A DNA stretch of 64,000 nt, from assembly GCF_017565645.3 (NCBI RefSeq), contig NZ_CP086136.1, forward strand, positions 6,369,501 through 6,433,500. The letters are read 5' to 3'. The notes beneath the pieces were generated by a model that made no database searches, was not told where the DNA came from, and saw nothing but the letters and a program-made list of their open reading frames with translations. The stretch comes from Bradyrhizobium barranii subsp. barranii. GTDB taxonomy: Bacteria > Pseudomonadota > Alphaproteobacteria > Rhizobiales > Xanthobacteraceae. Positions within the stretch are counted from its first letter, which is position 1; every line of letters begins with the position of its first letter. Shown piece by piece: positions 53,650-62,563 of this stretch. A program made the position numbers and the translations under genes.

Positions 53650-55071
53650 TTACCTCAACCCGAACCACAACGTCGCGATGCCGAGGAAGGAGAAGAAGCC
53701 GACGACGTCGGTCACCGTCGTGACGAACGTGCCTGACGCGACCGCCGGATCGGCCCTGACACGTTCGAGCGCCATCGGGATCAGGATGCCGCCGAGCGCG
53801 CCGGCGACGAGGTTGCAGATGATCGCAAGCCCGATGACGATGCCGAGGCCCGGGATCTTGAACCAGGCCACCGCCGCGATGCCCGTGATCAAGGCGAAGG
53901 CAAGGCCGTTGACGAGCCCGACCAGGCCTTCGCGCATCACCACGCGCCAGGCGTTGGAGGAGCCGAGCTCGCGCGTCGCAAGCGCGCGCACCGCGACCGT
54001 CATGGTCTGGGTCGCTGCATTGCCGCCCTGGCTCGCGACGATCGGCGCCAGCACCGCGAGCGCGACCATCTTCTCCAGCTGCCCCTCGAACAGGCCCAGC
54101 ACTGAGGATGCAAGAAAGGCGGTGGCGAGATTGACCAGCAGCCAGTTGAACCGCGCCCGCGCAATGGTGAACACGGTGTCGGAGAGTTCTTCGTCGCTGT
54201 TGACGCCGCCGAGCGCCTTGAGGTCCTCGTCCGCCTCCTCCTCGATCACGTCCACGACGTCGTCGACGGTGATGACGCCGACCAGGCGATCCTGGGTATC
54301 GAGCACGGGTGCCGCGACGAGATTGTACTTGCCGAACATGCGCGCCACCTCCTCCTGGTCCTCCAGGACGGAGACGCGGCGGCGATCCTCGTCGGTCAGC
54401 TCGGCAAGCGCCACCGGGCGGCGGGCGCGGAGCAGGACGTCGAGCGAGACCGCGCCCTGCCAATGCTGGTCCTTGTCCACGACGTAGATCTCGTAGAAGC
54501 GGTCGGGCAGATCCGGCGTCTCGCGCATGTAGTCGATCGCCTGCCCGACGGTGAAATCCTGCGGCACCGCGATGAACTCGGTCTGCATCCGGCGGCCGGC
54601 GGAATTTTCGGGATAAAGCAGGCTGCGCTCGAGCGCGACGCGCTCCTGCAACGGCAGCTTCTCGAGGATCTCCTCCTGCTCCGCCTCGTCCAGGGTTTCC
54701 AGCAGCTCGACCGCGTCGTCGGATTCGAGCTCGCGGACGCCTTCCGCAACGGTCTCCGGCGGCAGCTCCTCGAGGATCTCCTCGCGCACGCCCTCGTCGA
54801 GCTCGTTCAGTGCCGAGAAGTCGAAGTCGCGCCCGGTCAGCTCGACCAGGCGAACGCGGTGGTCGGGCGCGAGAGCTCCGATCAGATCGCCGAGATCGGC
54901 CTCGTGCAGCTCGGCAACGCAGGCGCGCAGCGCGGCGCTGTCGCCGGCCTCGATCGCATGGGCAATCTCCTCGACGAATTCATGACGAATTTCGCCGTCT
55001 TCATTGCGCATCGGAACGTGGTCGAGTACCGAGGCCTCGGCGGATGGGGCACCGTCCATATGTTCATCCAT
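53650..55071 (-). CDS. mgtE: magnesium transporter MgtE
   Basis: This 473-residue Mg2+ channel has the MgtE N-domain (ELHEADLGDLIGAL, LPPETVAEGVREL, LPLQERVALERSLLYPENSAGRRMQTE), two CBS repeats (AIDYMRETPDL region and VITVDDVVDVIEEEA) and a C-terminal five-helix pore domain starting FNWLLVNLAT with APIVASQGGNAATQT. The acidic cytoplasmic domains sense Mg2+ and gate the pore. The start ATG 55071 has a GAGGCGCGCC site; the frame is open 78 codons further upstream. Confidence 0.94.
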   Translation of the reverse strand: MDEHMDGAPSAEASVLDHVPMRNEDGEIRHEFVEEIAHAIEAGDSAALRACVAELHEADLGDLIGALAPDHRVRLVELTGRDFDFSALNELDEGVREEILEELPPETVAEGVRELESDDAVELLETLDEAEQEEILEKLPLQERVALERSLLYPENSAGRRMQTEFIAVPQDFTVGQAIDYMRETPDLPDRFYEIYVVDKDQHWQGAVSLDVLLRARRPVALAELTDEDRRRVSVLEDQEEVARMFGKYNLVAAPVLDTQDRLVGVITVDDVVDVIEEEADEDLKALGGVNSDEELSDTVFTIARARFNWLLVNLATAFLASSVLGLFEGQLEKMVALAVLAPIVASQGGNAATQTMTVAVRALATRELGSSNAWRVVMREGLVGLVNGLAFALITGIAAVAWFKIPGLGIVIGLAIICNLVAGALGGILIPMALERVRADPAVASGTFVTTVTDVVGFFSFLGIATLWFGLR

Positions 55072-55153
55072 GGCGCGCCTCGCCGTTTGACAGGTTGGAA
55101 CGAGCGGTCTGAGCTGACGGTCAGGCAATACCCACAAGCGAACTGCGAGCGCA

Positions 55154-55959
55154 ATGGCAAAGATGCTTCGGCTGAAATGGATGTCGATCTCGGTGGGCGC
55201 GGTCTTCGCGGGCCTCATCGGCATCGCCGCTTCGGAGGCCGCGGACTGCCCGCGCAAGGACGCGCTCGGCACCTCGCGCGTTCTGAGCGTCGACGCCAAG
55301 ACCACGCCGCGCGTGGGCCTGAAGAGCTTTCCGCAGACGCTGCCGCTCGCCGATCACGAGGTCGTGCTGACCTTCGACGATGGCCCGCATCCGCCGACGA
55401 CGTCGAAGGTGCTGGCGGCGCTGGCGCAGGAATGCGTGCGCGCGACCTTCTTCCTGATCGGCCTGCACGCCTCCGAACATCCTGACATGGTCAAGCGCAT
55501 CGCGCGCGAGGGCCACACCATCGGCCACCACACCTGGTCGCACCCGTTCATGGCACGGATCCCGTTCGAGAAGGCGAGGAGCGAGATCGACCGCGGCATC
55601 GCAGCCGACGAGACGGCGCTCAAAGGCGTGTCGACGACGACGCCCTCGACGCCGTTCTTCCGCTTCCCCTATTTCGAGGGGACGCCAGCGCAGCTCGACC
55701 TGCTCCAGTCGCGCGGCATCGTCGTGTTCGGGGCCGACCTCTGGGCCAGCGACTGGAACGAGATCACACCGGAGCAGGAATTGAGCTCGTCACCGAGCGC
55801 CTCGCCGCTGCCGGCAAGGGCATCATCCTCTTCCACGACCCCAAGGCACGCACGGCCGCGATCATGCCGGCCTTCCTGCGATACCTCAGGGACAACGGTT
55901 ATCGCGTCGTTCACGTCGTGCCGGCGGGCACATCACAGAAGAGCGCCGATGCGCATTGA
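55154..55959 (+). pseudogene. polysaccharide deacetylase gene with a single-base frameshift
   Basis: The gene encodes a secreted NodB-type deacetylase: signal peptide (residues 1-30), TFDDGPHPP with the metal-binding Asp, GHHTWSHPF. Around 55781-55786 (GAATTGAGCTC) the frame shifts; one base appears to be missing. Continuing in the next frame gives LVTERLAAAGKGIILFHDPK and a normal C-terminus ending at 55959 (268 residues if repaired). The unrepaired frame adds a Ser/Arg-rich tail. Either a recent mutation or a sequencing error is possible. A second paralogue follows. Confidence 0.85.
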
Positions 55960-56120
55960 TGCCGTAATGTCACGGCGGTGCAAAATGGGGTGATTTGGGC
56001 CCTATTAACAGTCTGTTCATGCTACGGCATGCAAGGATGTAGAGGGTATTGCGCCTGAACCGTTTCTGGGCGTCTCCGACCAATTAAGGTGGCAGTCGCG
56101 TAAGGAGGCAGACGAGGTTC

Positions 56121-57434
56121 ATGATCGGAAGTAGCGTTGTTTTTCGGACGCGATCGTGGATCGTCCTGTGTCTGGGGCTGTTGGTCGTCGGTTCACCGGC
56201 GGCCCTTGCGGCGGACTGTCCTGGCCATCCGGACGCGCTCGGGACCTCCCGCACCCTCGTGGTCGACCCGCGCGAGCATCCGCGCATCGGCACCATGCAG
56301 TACCGCGAAACGCTGCCGCTGAAAGACCATGAAGTCGTCCTGACCTTCGACGACGGTCCGCTGCCGAAATATTCGAACCAGATCCTCAAGATGCTCGACG
56401 ACGAGTGCATCAAGGCGACCTTCTTCATCATCGGCGAGCAGGCCAAGGCGAACCCGGAAGGCGTGCGCAAGCTGATTGCCGCGGGCCACACTGTCGGCAC
56501 GCACAGCATGAACCATCCGCTGACGTTCGACCGGATGCCGCTGGACAAGGCCGAGACGCAGATCAACGGCGGCATCGAGTGGACCTCGGCCGCGATGACC
56601 GATTCGTCCAAGCTCGCGCCGTTCTTCCGCATTCCCGGCCTGATGCGCGCCGAAGGCGTCGAAAACCTGCTGATCTCGCGCGGCATCCAGGTCTGGAGCG
56701 CCGACTTCCCCGCCGACGACTGGCGCCATGTGTCGTCCGACCGCGTCTACCAGCTCGCGATCCAGCGGCTGGAAGCCAAGGGCAAGGGCATCCTGCTGCT
56801 GCACGACATCCAGCCCCGTACGGTGGCGGCGCTGCCGAAGATCATCCGCGACCTCAAGGCGCGCGGCTATCGCATCGTGCATGTGGTGCCCGCGACCGCC
56901 GATCGGCCGGCAACGCCGACCACGCCGGTGGAATGGCTGCTGCATCCACCGACCGAGACCGTGCCGATCGCACGCTGGCCGTCCGTGCCGAACTTCGTGT
57001 TCGCGCAGACCCAGACGCTGCCGGCGCCCTCGCTTGCCGACCTCAACGCGCAGACCGAGCATCAGCCGCTGCTGCCGCGCAAGACGATGGCGCTGGCGAA
57101 TGTCGCGGCCACCCTGCCCGTGCCCGACCGCGATCTCTTTGCCATCCCCGAGGGCTCGGTCGAGGTCCTGCTGTCGACGACCTTGTCGCGGCGCGCCGCG
57201 ATGCGGCTGGCAATGGCGGCCGAGACGCCCCATGCGGCCAAGGGCAAGGCCGGCAAGTCGCGCGGACATCGGACCGCACATACGGCGCCGGCCGGAGCGA
57301 AGCACACCGCGCAGGCTACGGGCACCGCCCCCAAGAGCATTGCCCCCAAGAGCACGGCGCCCAAGGGCGCCACACCGCGGAGTTCCGCGACGCATCCGAC
57401 CCGCGTCGCCAGCCTGAAGAAGCGCGCGCAGTAA
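56121..57434 (+). CDS. secreted polysaccharide deacetylase with basic Ala/Pro/Lys tail
   Basis: This 437-residue protein has a signal peptide (residues 1-31) and a NodB-homology domain of carbohydrate esterase family 4: LTFDDGPLPKY, GTHSMNHPL, FFRIPGLMRAEG and GILLLHDIQ. CE4 enzymes remove acetyl groups from chitin-like or peptidoglycan glycans with a divalent metal. After residue 300 a long Pro/Ala/Lys-rich region with a repeated APKS/APKG pattern ends the protein; it may bind acidic cell-wall polymers. It is a tandem paralogue of the frameshifted gene just upstream. Confidence 0.9.
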   Translation: MIGSSVVFRTRSWIVLCLGLLVVGSPAALAADCPGHPDALGTSRTLVVDPREHPRIGTMQYRETLPLKDHEVVLTFDDGPLPKYSNQILKMLDDECIKATFFIIGEQAKANPEGVRKLIAAGHTVGTHSMNHPLTFDRMPLDKAETQINGGIEWTSAAMTDSSKLAPFFRIPGLMRAEGVENLLISRGIQVWSADFPADDWRHVSSDRVYQLAIQRLEAKGKGILLLHDIQPRTVAALPKIIRDLKARGYRIVHVVPATADRPATPTTPVEWLLHPPTETVPIARWPSVPNFVFAQTQTLPAPSLADLNAQTEHQPLLPRKTMALANVAATLPVPDRDLFAIPEGSVEVLLSTTLSRRAAMRLAMAAETPHAAKGKAGKSRGHRTAHTAPAGAKHTAQATGTAPKSIAPKSTAPKGATPRSSATHPTRVASLKKRAQ

Positions 57435-57437
57435 GCT

Positions 57438-57812
57438 CTACTGGCGCATGATGTTGGCGACACAGAGCAGCACGATCAGCGCCAGGAAGAACAGGTCCAT
57501 ATAGGACTTGAGCTCGCCGTCGCGGCGCAGCCGGCCAACGTCGGCCACGACCTGCTTGCGCGCGTTCGTTGCGCCCGAACCGTCATTGATCGGAGCCTGC
57601 AGGCGCTTGGTCTCCGCCTCGAGCTTCTCGATCTTCTGGAAGAAATAGAACGCACGCAGCGTCGAGGCCGCGCGCATGCCGGCATAGACCAGCACCAGGA
57701 TCGCGAGGATCGCCCGGTTCTGGTATTTCTCCATGAAATTCAGGCTGAAATAGACCATCGCCATGAAGGCGAAGTTCGTCACGAAGCGGTAGACGAAGCT
57801 AAGAAAGACCAT
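57438..57812 (-). CDS. small membrane protein with coiled-coil centre
   Basis: This 124-residue protein has three hydrophobic segments (residues about 3-25, 33-55 and 104-122) and a charged middle region with FFQKIEKLEAETKRLQAP that could form a coiled coil. It is a recurrent Bradyrhizobiaceae membrane protein without a name. It is convergent with the deacetylase gene, with 3 bp between the stops. Confidence 0.75.
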   Translation of the reverse strand: MVFLSFVYRFVTNFAFMAMVYFSLNFMEKYQNRAILAILVLVYAGMRAASTLRAFYFFQKIEKLEAETKRLQAPINDGSGATNARKQVVADVGRLRRDGELKSYMDLFFLALIVLLCVANIMRQ

Positions 57813-58027
57813 GCTGGCTCCAGCCCTGAGCGGTGCGATCCGTCTACGCCATCTTTATTTCGACAAAGATACGATCGCCGGCCGCCTTTTAGCCACGCGC
57901 GTTCATAATGCAAGCGAGAGTACCGGGGCCTGCCTGTTCCACGTAAACGCAAGGTTGCCAGCTGCGCGATGGAGATTCGCCGGAAGCTACGGTACATTGG
58001 CACAGCCACCGCATGTGGGGTCTGCCG

Positions 58028-58285
58028 ATGCCGAAGAAGGGAATCACGGGCCACGACGACTGGGTTCTGACCGAGGCCCTGGCGACCGCGCTCGTCGCGC
58101 TGGAGCAGCTCGAAGCAAAACACCAGCCGAGCGCGCATATGGACGACATCCGCAAGATGCTGGCAAACGGCAAGGAGCCGTCGGCGGTGAGCCTGCACCT
58201 CGCTCAGGCCAAATGCCGCCTGTTTCCGGACACGGATCCCCTCGAGATCTACCGGGAATACGGGATCGGCGACGAATATGGCTGA
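58028..58285 (+). CDS. small hypothetical protein of 85 residues
   Basis: The ATG at 58028 gives MPKKGITGHDDWVLTEALATALVALE..., an all-helical protein with QPSAHMDDIRKMLANG and AQAKCRLFPDTDPLEIYREY. I recognise no domain. A GGGG leader precedes the start; another start five codons upstream is less likely. The divergent membrane-protein gene at 57438 is not obviously related. Confidence 0.65.
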   Translation: MPKKGITGHDDWVLTEALATALVALEQLEAKHQPSAHMDDIRKMLANGKEPSAVSLHLAQAKCRLFPDTDPLEIYREYGIGDEYG

Positions 58286-58422
58286 GAGGCCCGCGCCGGT
58301 CCTTCGAGCGCGCTGCTGCCTGGAGCTGAGCGGCAGCCGATCGCTACAACGATCATCCACCTCAATGTTCGCGTGAATTTCAGCTGAGCCGCAAAACGGC
58401 TTGACGTCGGCGCCGCCAGCGA

Positions 58423-58444
58423 ATGTAATGTTATAACATTACAT
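58423..58444. promoter_or_regulatory. Zur-box palindrome upstream of the COG0523 GTPase
   Basis: ATGTAATGTTATAACATTACAT is a perfect 22-bp palindrome. Its ATGTTATAACAT core is the type bound by Zur in alphaproteobacteria. It lies 66-88 bp before the GTPase start. Confidence 0.85.
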
Positions 58445-58510
58445 ATTCGGTCCCAATGCCCATCCCCAAGCGTCACCGCCCTATCCCCTTGAAAAGGCTC
58501 TTCGATCTCC

Positions 58511-59725
58511 ATGCAAAAACTCCCCGTCACCGTCTTGTCCGGCTTCCTCGGGGCTGGAAAGACCACTTTGCTGAACCACGTCCTGAACAACCGGCACGGC
58601 CTGAAGGTGGCGGTGATCGTCAACGACATGAGCGAGGTGAACATCGATGCGGATCTGGTTCGCGATGGCGGTGCGAACCTGTCCCGGACTGACGAGAAGC
58701 TCGTCGAGATGACGAATGGCTGCATCTGCTGCACACTGCGAGACGACCTCCTGAAGGAGGTGCGCGCCCTCGCAGAAAATGACCGCTTCGATTATCTCTT
58801 GATCGAATCCACCGGCATCTCCGAACCGCTGCCGGTTGCGGCGACCTTCGATTTCCGTTCCGAAGACGGCGATAGCCTCTCCGATGTGGCGCGTCTCGAC
58901 ACCATGGTCACCGTGGTCGACGCCGTGAACCTGCTCAAAGACTATTCATCGACGGATTTTCTCGATCAGCGCGGCGAAGCGCTGGCGAACGACAAGCGCA
59001 CGCTGGTCGATCTCCTCGTCGAGCAGATCGAGTTTGCCGACGTCATCGTTCTCAACAAGGTCGATGACGCGTCGCCCGCACAACGCGAGGCAGCGCGAAA
59101 GATCATCCGCGCGCTCAATCCGGACGCGGATCTGATCGAAGCCAACCACAGCCGGGTCGCCTTCGATCGCATTCTCGACACCGGCCGGTTCGACTTCGAG
59201 CGGGCGCAGCAGCATCCGCTCTGGTTCAAGGAGCTCTACGGCTTTACCGATCACGTGCCGGAGACCGAGGAATACGGCGTGACGAACTTCGTCTATCGCG
59301 CGCGCCAGCCGTTCGATCCCGAAAAGTTCGACAAATTCGTCAGGGAGCCCTGGCCCGGCGTCATTCGCGCCAAGGGACATTTCTGGCTGGCAACGCGCCC
59401 GCAATGGCTTGGCGAGATCAGCCAGGCTGGCACGATCACGCGCACGCAGGCGCTTGGCTTCTGGTGGGCAAGCGTACCCAGGGAAAGATGGCCGGATGAT
59501 CCGTCCTGGCGGAAACAGCTGCGCGCGAACTGGAACGACATCTACGGCGATCGCCGCCAGGAAATCGTGTTCATCGGCACCAGTATGGATGAAGGTTCGC
59601 TCCGCGCCCGTCTGGATGCCTGCCTCGTCCCGGGAAAGCCGGCGATGAACGTCACGGAATGGGCGAAGCTCGCAGACCCCTTCCCGGTCTGGCGCCGCGC
59701 GGACGAAGCCGCGGAACGCAAATGA
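58511..59725 (+). CDS. COG0523 GTPase, probable zinc metallochaperone (ZigA/CobW-type)
   Basis: This 404-residue P-loop GTPase has GFLGAGKTT near residue 11, the metal-binding CICC at 71-74 (C-x-C-C), a D-x-x-G-type segment and NKVDD for guanine. A C-terminal CobW_C domain follows. The full C-x-C-C motif and the perfect Zur box upstream point to a zinc-starvation chaperone that delivers Zn to apo-enzymes rather than cobalamin synthesis. A 61-codon ORF overlaps its stop by four bases. Confidence 0.92.
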   Translation: MQKLPVTVLSGFLGAGKTTLLNHVLNNRHGLKVAVIVNDMSEVNIDADLVRDGGANLSRTDEKLVEMTNGCICCTLRDDLLKEVRALAENDRFDYLLIESTGISEPLPVAATFDFRSEDGDSLSDVARLDTMVTVVDAVNLLKDYSSTDFLDQRGEALANDKRTLVDLLVEQIEFADVIVLNKVDDASPAQREAARKIIRALNPDADLIEANHSRVAFDRILDTGRFDFERAQQHPLWFKELYGFTDHVPETEEYGVTNFVYRARQPFDPEKFDKFVREPWPGVIRAKGHFWLATRPQWLGEISQAGTITRTQALGFWWASVPRERWPDDPSWRKQLRANWNDIYGDRRQEIVFIGTSMDEGSLRARLDACLVPGKPAMNVTEWAKLADPFPVWRRADEAAERK

Positions 59726-59907
59726 CCAACGTCGTTCGATTCGTTCCGAAATCCGAGCTCGAGCGGCAGCGCCTCATCCGTGAGGCGCGTGCGATCTACG
59801 ACAGCATATTCCCGCCGGTCACTTTGACCGGCGGGCAAGCTGATGATCGCTTGGACCAACAAGTACCGCGCGAGGCAGTCGGCGAAATCCAGCCAAAACA
59901 GCGATAA
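59722..59907 (+). CDS. small protein translationally coupled to the COG0523 GTPase
   Basis: This 61-residue protein starts at an ATG that overlaps the GTPase stop (ATGA). It begins [20 protein letters not shown] and has a helical body ([13 protein letters not shown]) and a Gln-rich tail. The coupling indicates stoichiometric expression under Zur. It has no cysteines, so direct metal binding is unlikely. Nothing is known of the family. Confidence 0.65.
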   Translation: MTNVVRFVPKSELERQRLIREARAIYDSIFPPVTLTGGQADDRLDQQVPREAVGEIQPKQR

Positions 59908-59952
59908 GGATGAAGGTGGTGCGCTCGGAGGGCGCACGCAGTCCTTCCCGGC

Positions 59953-61128
59953 TCAGCCGCCATATTGCTGCTTCATGTATTTCAGGTAGTTGCCGAGGTG
60001 GTGCTGCCAGAAATAGTCCAGCTTCTGGCATCCCGGCGTCCCATCGGTCGGGTTGCCGCCCGGGTTGGCGAAGAGCGGCAGCAGCGCGCCGACGTCAGCA
60101 TAGTTCAGCGAGGCCTGAAGCTGGTCGAGGATCTGTTGGATCAAGTCCGAGATCGTTGATCCCGTGATCGGTGCGGCGGTTGCCGCGACGAGATCGGCGG
60201 CGGTCAAATGGATCGTCTCGGATATCAGTCTCAGAGAAAGACTCTCGACCCGCTGCTTGAGCCGCCTCACCGCATCGTCGCGAACGCGATTGACTGCGTT
60301 CTCACCATCGGTGACCACGCTGCCGAGCGCGATCGTTGCTTCAGGATTGGGACTGCCGCCGAACCCACGCAGCGGATTTGGCGTGTTGAGGTCTGATATC
60401 CACTCCAGGGCAAACGGTGCCTGCGGCACCCAGTCCTGCGTCGACGTCACGGCCCAACCGTATCCGTCAACGGCGGCAAGCCGCGCGTAATCGTATGCGT
60501 AATGGTCGTTGCCCGCCTTGGCAGGCGCGAAGGTATAGGTCTTGTAGGCCGGCCCCTTAAAAACATCCGTCGAGTGCCGGACCAGCGAGGTCAGCAGCGT
60601 GGCGATCGAGGCACCCTGGCTGTGCCCGGTGATGTAGACGTCGTTTCCCTGCTCCGCGAGCAGCCCCAAGGTTACGAACAATGGGCTATCGGTGGTGAAC
60701 AGCATGAGCAGCAAACTCAGAGCGAAGCCCGAATGCACACCGGCTTTCACCGCACTGTCACCCTCATCGCGGGCAAGATAGAACGGCAGCGAGATCGGAC
60801 CGAGCTTCACGTCAAAGCGCGCGTTGATCAGGGGGAACAGCAAGTCGGCCAACACGCTGGCCGCACTTGCGACCGTGCCGCGCACTGCGATCGCGTATTG
60901 GGTGGTGTCACTCTGGTTCTGCCAGACCTGCCAGTAATTATCCAATAGCGTGGCACTCGTCGGGGTGAGGTCCTTGCGGATCGCCCAATTTGAGCTTGGA
61001 TCGGGCACGGAGGGCAGGCCGCAGGTTGCCACCGCTTCGGTCAGCGATGGCGTGCCGGCGTAGGCACGCTGCGCCATCTCAAGCAGAAGTTGCGCCTCCG
61101 CGAATTGGAATCCCGACTTGAGCGTCAT
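59953..61128 (-). CDS. class 3 lipase-family alpha/beta hydrolase
   Basis: This 391-residue protein has the lipase_3 signature: an IAVRGT oxyanion strand, the nucleophile elbow YITGHSQGASIATLL near residue 205 and an FAPAKAGND segment; the catalytic Asp and His are expected further on. It lacks a signal peptide. The start ATG 61128 has an AAGGAGGG site; the frame is open 31 codons further upstream. The substrate is unknown. It stands alone on the minus strand. Confidence 0.85.
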   Translation of the reverse strand: MTLKSGFQFAEAQLLLEMAQRAYAGTPSLTEAVATCGLPSVPDPSSNWAIRKDLTPTSATLLDNYWQVWQNQSDTTQYAIAVRGTVASAASVLADLLFPLINARFDVKLGPISLPFYLARDEGDSAVKAGVHSGFALSLLLMLFTTDSPLFVTLGLLAEQGNDVYITGHSQGASIATLLTSLVRHSTDVFKGPAYKTYTFAPAKAGNDHYAYDYARLAAVDGYGWAVTSTQDWVPQAPFALEWISDLNTPNPLRGFGGSPNPEATIALGSVVTDGENAVNRVRDDAVRRLKQRVESLSLRLISETIHLTAADLVAATAAPITGSTISDLIQQILDQLQASLNYADVGALLPLFANPGGNPTDGTPGCQKLDYFWQHHLGNYLKYMKQQYGG

Positions 61129-61884
61129 GCTGCCCTCCTTGCAAAGGCGCTCGACTCCAGCCGCCCGTGTTCGGACCCGGAAGCCAGCGACCGATATTTC
61201 GTGTCTCTCGGAGTTCATCAATTATAAGATGTGATATCATAGAAACGCAATAAGAAGGTGTCGATCGACCAGCGCCCCTGGCAGACTACGTCCGGGAACA
61301 ATTGCGTGAGCAGGGAGGATCCCGCGGGGTGGCCGGTGTTCCAGGCTTTGCCCGCTCCAACTCATTCCAACCGGACGCGCACTGTTCTATCGAAAGCGGC
61401 CACAGGTTTCGATGATCACGCCGGAGGAAGTCTATAATTTCAGTTTCAACACAATCGATTGGGGACCGCCGCCGCGCCAGGCTGCCGTGGTCAATCTCGG
61501 CAAATCGGATTGGCTGAATAGATTCGCTCAGACGCATCTCGTCCGATGCAGCCACTTTCGTCTGATGTTCTATGATCAGATCATCGACTTGATCAGAGAG
61601 GGCACTTCTGCAGAAACAGGCCCCTACCCCGGCTAAACGGCGCGATCCGCCGTTTGGCGCGTTCGGAGGGCGGTCGCATTTATTGAAGTTTCAATGGCTT
61701 GCGGAAATGGGCAAAGAGTTTGGGTGGATCTCCAGCTGATAGGTGCTTTTTCCAGTCGATTGACCGAGCCTCACAATAGCTTGCGGGACTTCAGCTTGCG
61801 GGACTTCGCCACGCAGCGTAACTTTCAACTCCACGTAGCTCATTCGAAAGTGATCTAACGGGTTCGGCCTAGCGGGAGATAGCG
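61129..61884. other. 756-bp region with two doubtful small ORFs and a 15-bp tandem repeat
   Basis: A 74-codon frame at 61412-61636 (plus) begins MITPEEVYNFSFNTIDWGPP and could be a fragment of a larger gene. A 50-codon frame at 61691-61843 (minus), MSYVELKVTLRGEVPQAEVP..., contains a duplicated EVPQA encoded by the 15-bp tandem repeat AGCTTGCGGGACTTC at 61778-61807. Neither has a clear ribosome site. No other feature is evident. Confidence 0.4.
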
Positions 61885-62514
61885 ATGGCAGATGTCCCAT
61901 GGCACCTTTCCGGCGACTACTTCGAGAATTGCAGTTGCAGCATCGTGTGTCCCTGCCTCGTGTCGGCGGCTCCTCCACTGACCGCGCGACCGACCGAGGG
62001 CTTTTGTAACGTACCGCTGATCTTCCACGTCGAGAGCGGCCGCTACGGCAACATCGAGCTCGATGGACTCAATGTCCTGGTCATCCTCCACGCGCCGGGG
62101 ATCATGGCAGACGGAGATTGGTCGGTGGCCGCCTATATCGACCAGCGCGCCAACGATGAGCAGACCGAGGCTCTAGCTGCGATCTTCACCGGCGGCGCCG
62201 GTGGTCCGATGGCCGCGTTCACACCGCTGATCAGCAAGAACCTGGGGGTTCGCAAGGTCCCGATCACATTCCGAATCGAGGGCAAGACGCGGTCCGCGGA
62301 AATCCCTGGCATTCTGCACATGTCCGTCGACCCGTTGCCGACCATGCATCCGAGCGGGGAAATGTGGGCCAACATCGGCCATCCAGTCAGCCCTGACAGG
62401 ATGGTGATGGCAGTCGGCGCCGCCGGTAATACGTTCAGCGACCATGGCATGCGCTGGGACAATTCCGGCAAGAACGGCCTCTATGCGCCGATCCGCTGGT
62501 CGAACCAGGCGTGA
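61885..62514 (+). CDS. DUF1326 Cys-cluster protein
   Basis: This 209-residue cytoplasmic protein matches DUF1326. Near the N-terminus C16, C18, C22 and C24 form a C-x-C-x3-C-x-C cluster (NCSCSIVCPC), and a fifth Cys is at 41. The rest is beta-rich, with an IPGILHMSVDPLPTMHPSGE segment. The cluster suggests binding of a soft metal. A GGGAGATAGCG site precedes ATG 61885. A DUF2182 gene follows 49 bp downstream; the two families commonly occur together. Confidence 0.88.
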   Translation: MADVPWHLSGDYFENCSCSIVCPCLVSAAPPLTARPTEGFCNVPLIFHVESGRYGNIELDGLNVLVILHAPGIMADGDWSVAAYIDQRANDEQTEALAAIFTGGAGGPMAAFTPLISKNLGVRKVPITFRIEGKTRSAEIPGILHMSVDPLPTMHPSGEMWANIGHPVSPDRMVMAVGAAGNTFSDHGMRWDNSGKNGLYAPIRWSNQA

Positions 62515-62527
62515 TGCAACTCCTGAC

Positions 62528-62548
62528 CCGGCCTTGCGAGAAGGCCGG
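62528..62548. terminator. stem-loop between the DUF1326 and DUF2182 genes
   Basis: CCGGCCTT pairs with AAGGCCGG around a GCGAG loop, 15 bp before the DUF2182 start. It has no T-run. It may lower read-through or affect translation. Confidence 0.4.
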
Positions 62549-62563
62549 CAACACTTATCGCAA

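Noticed and set aside
55154..57434. NodB of a nodulation operon
   Set aside because: These are generic secreted CE4 deacetylases with signal peptides; no nodA, nodC or nod box is near.
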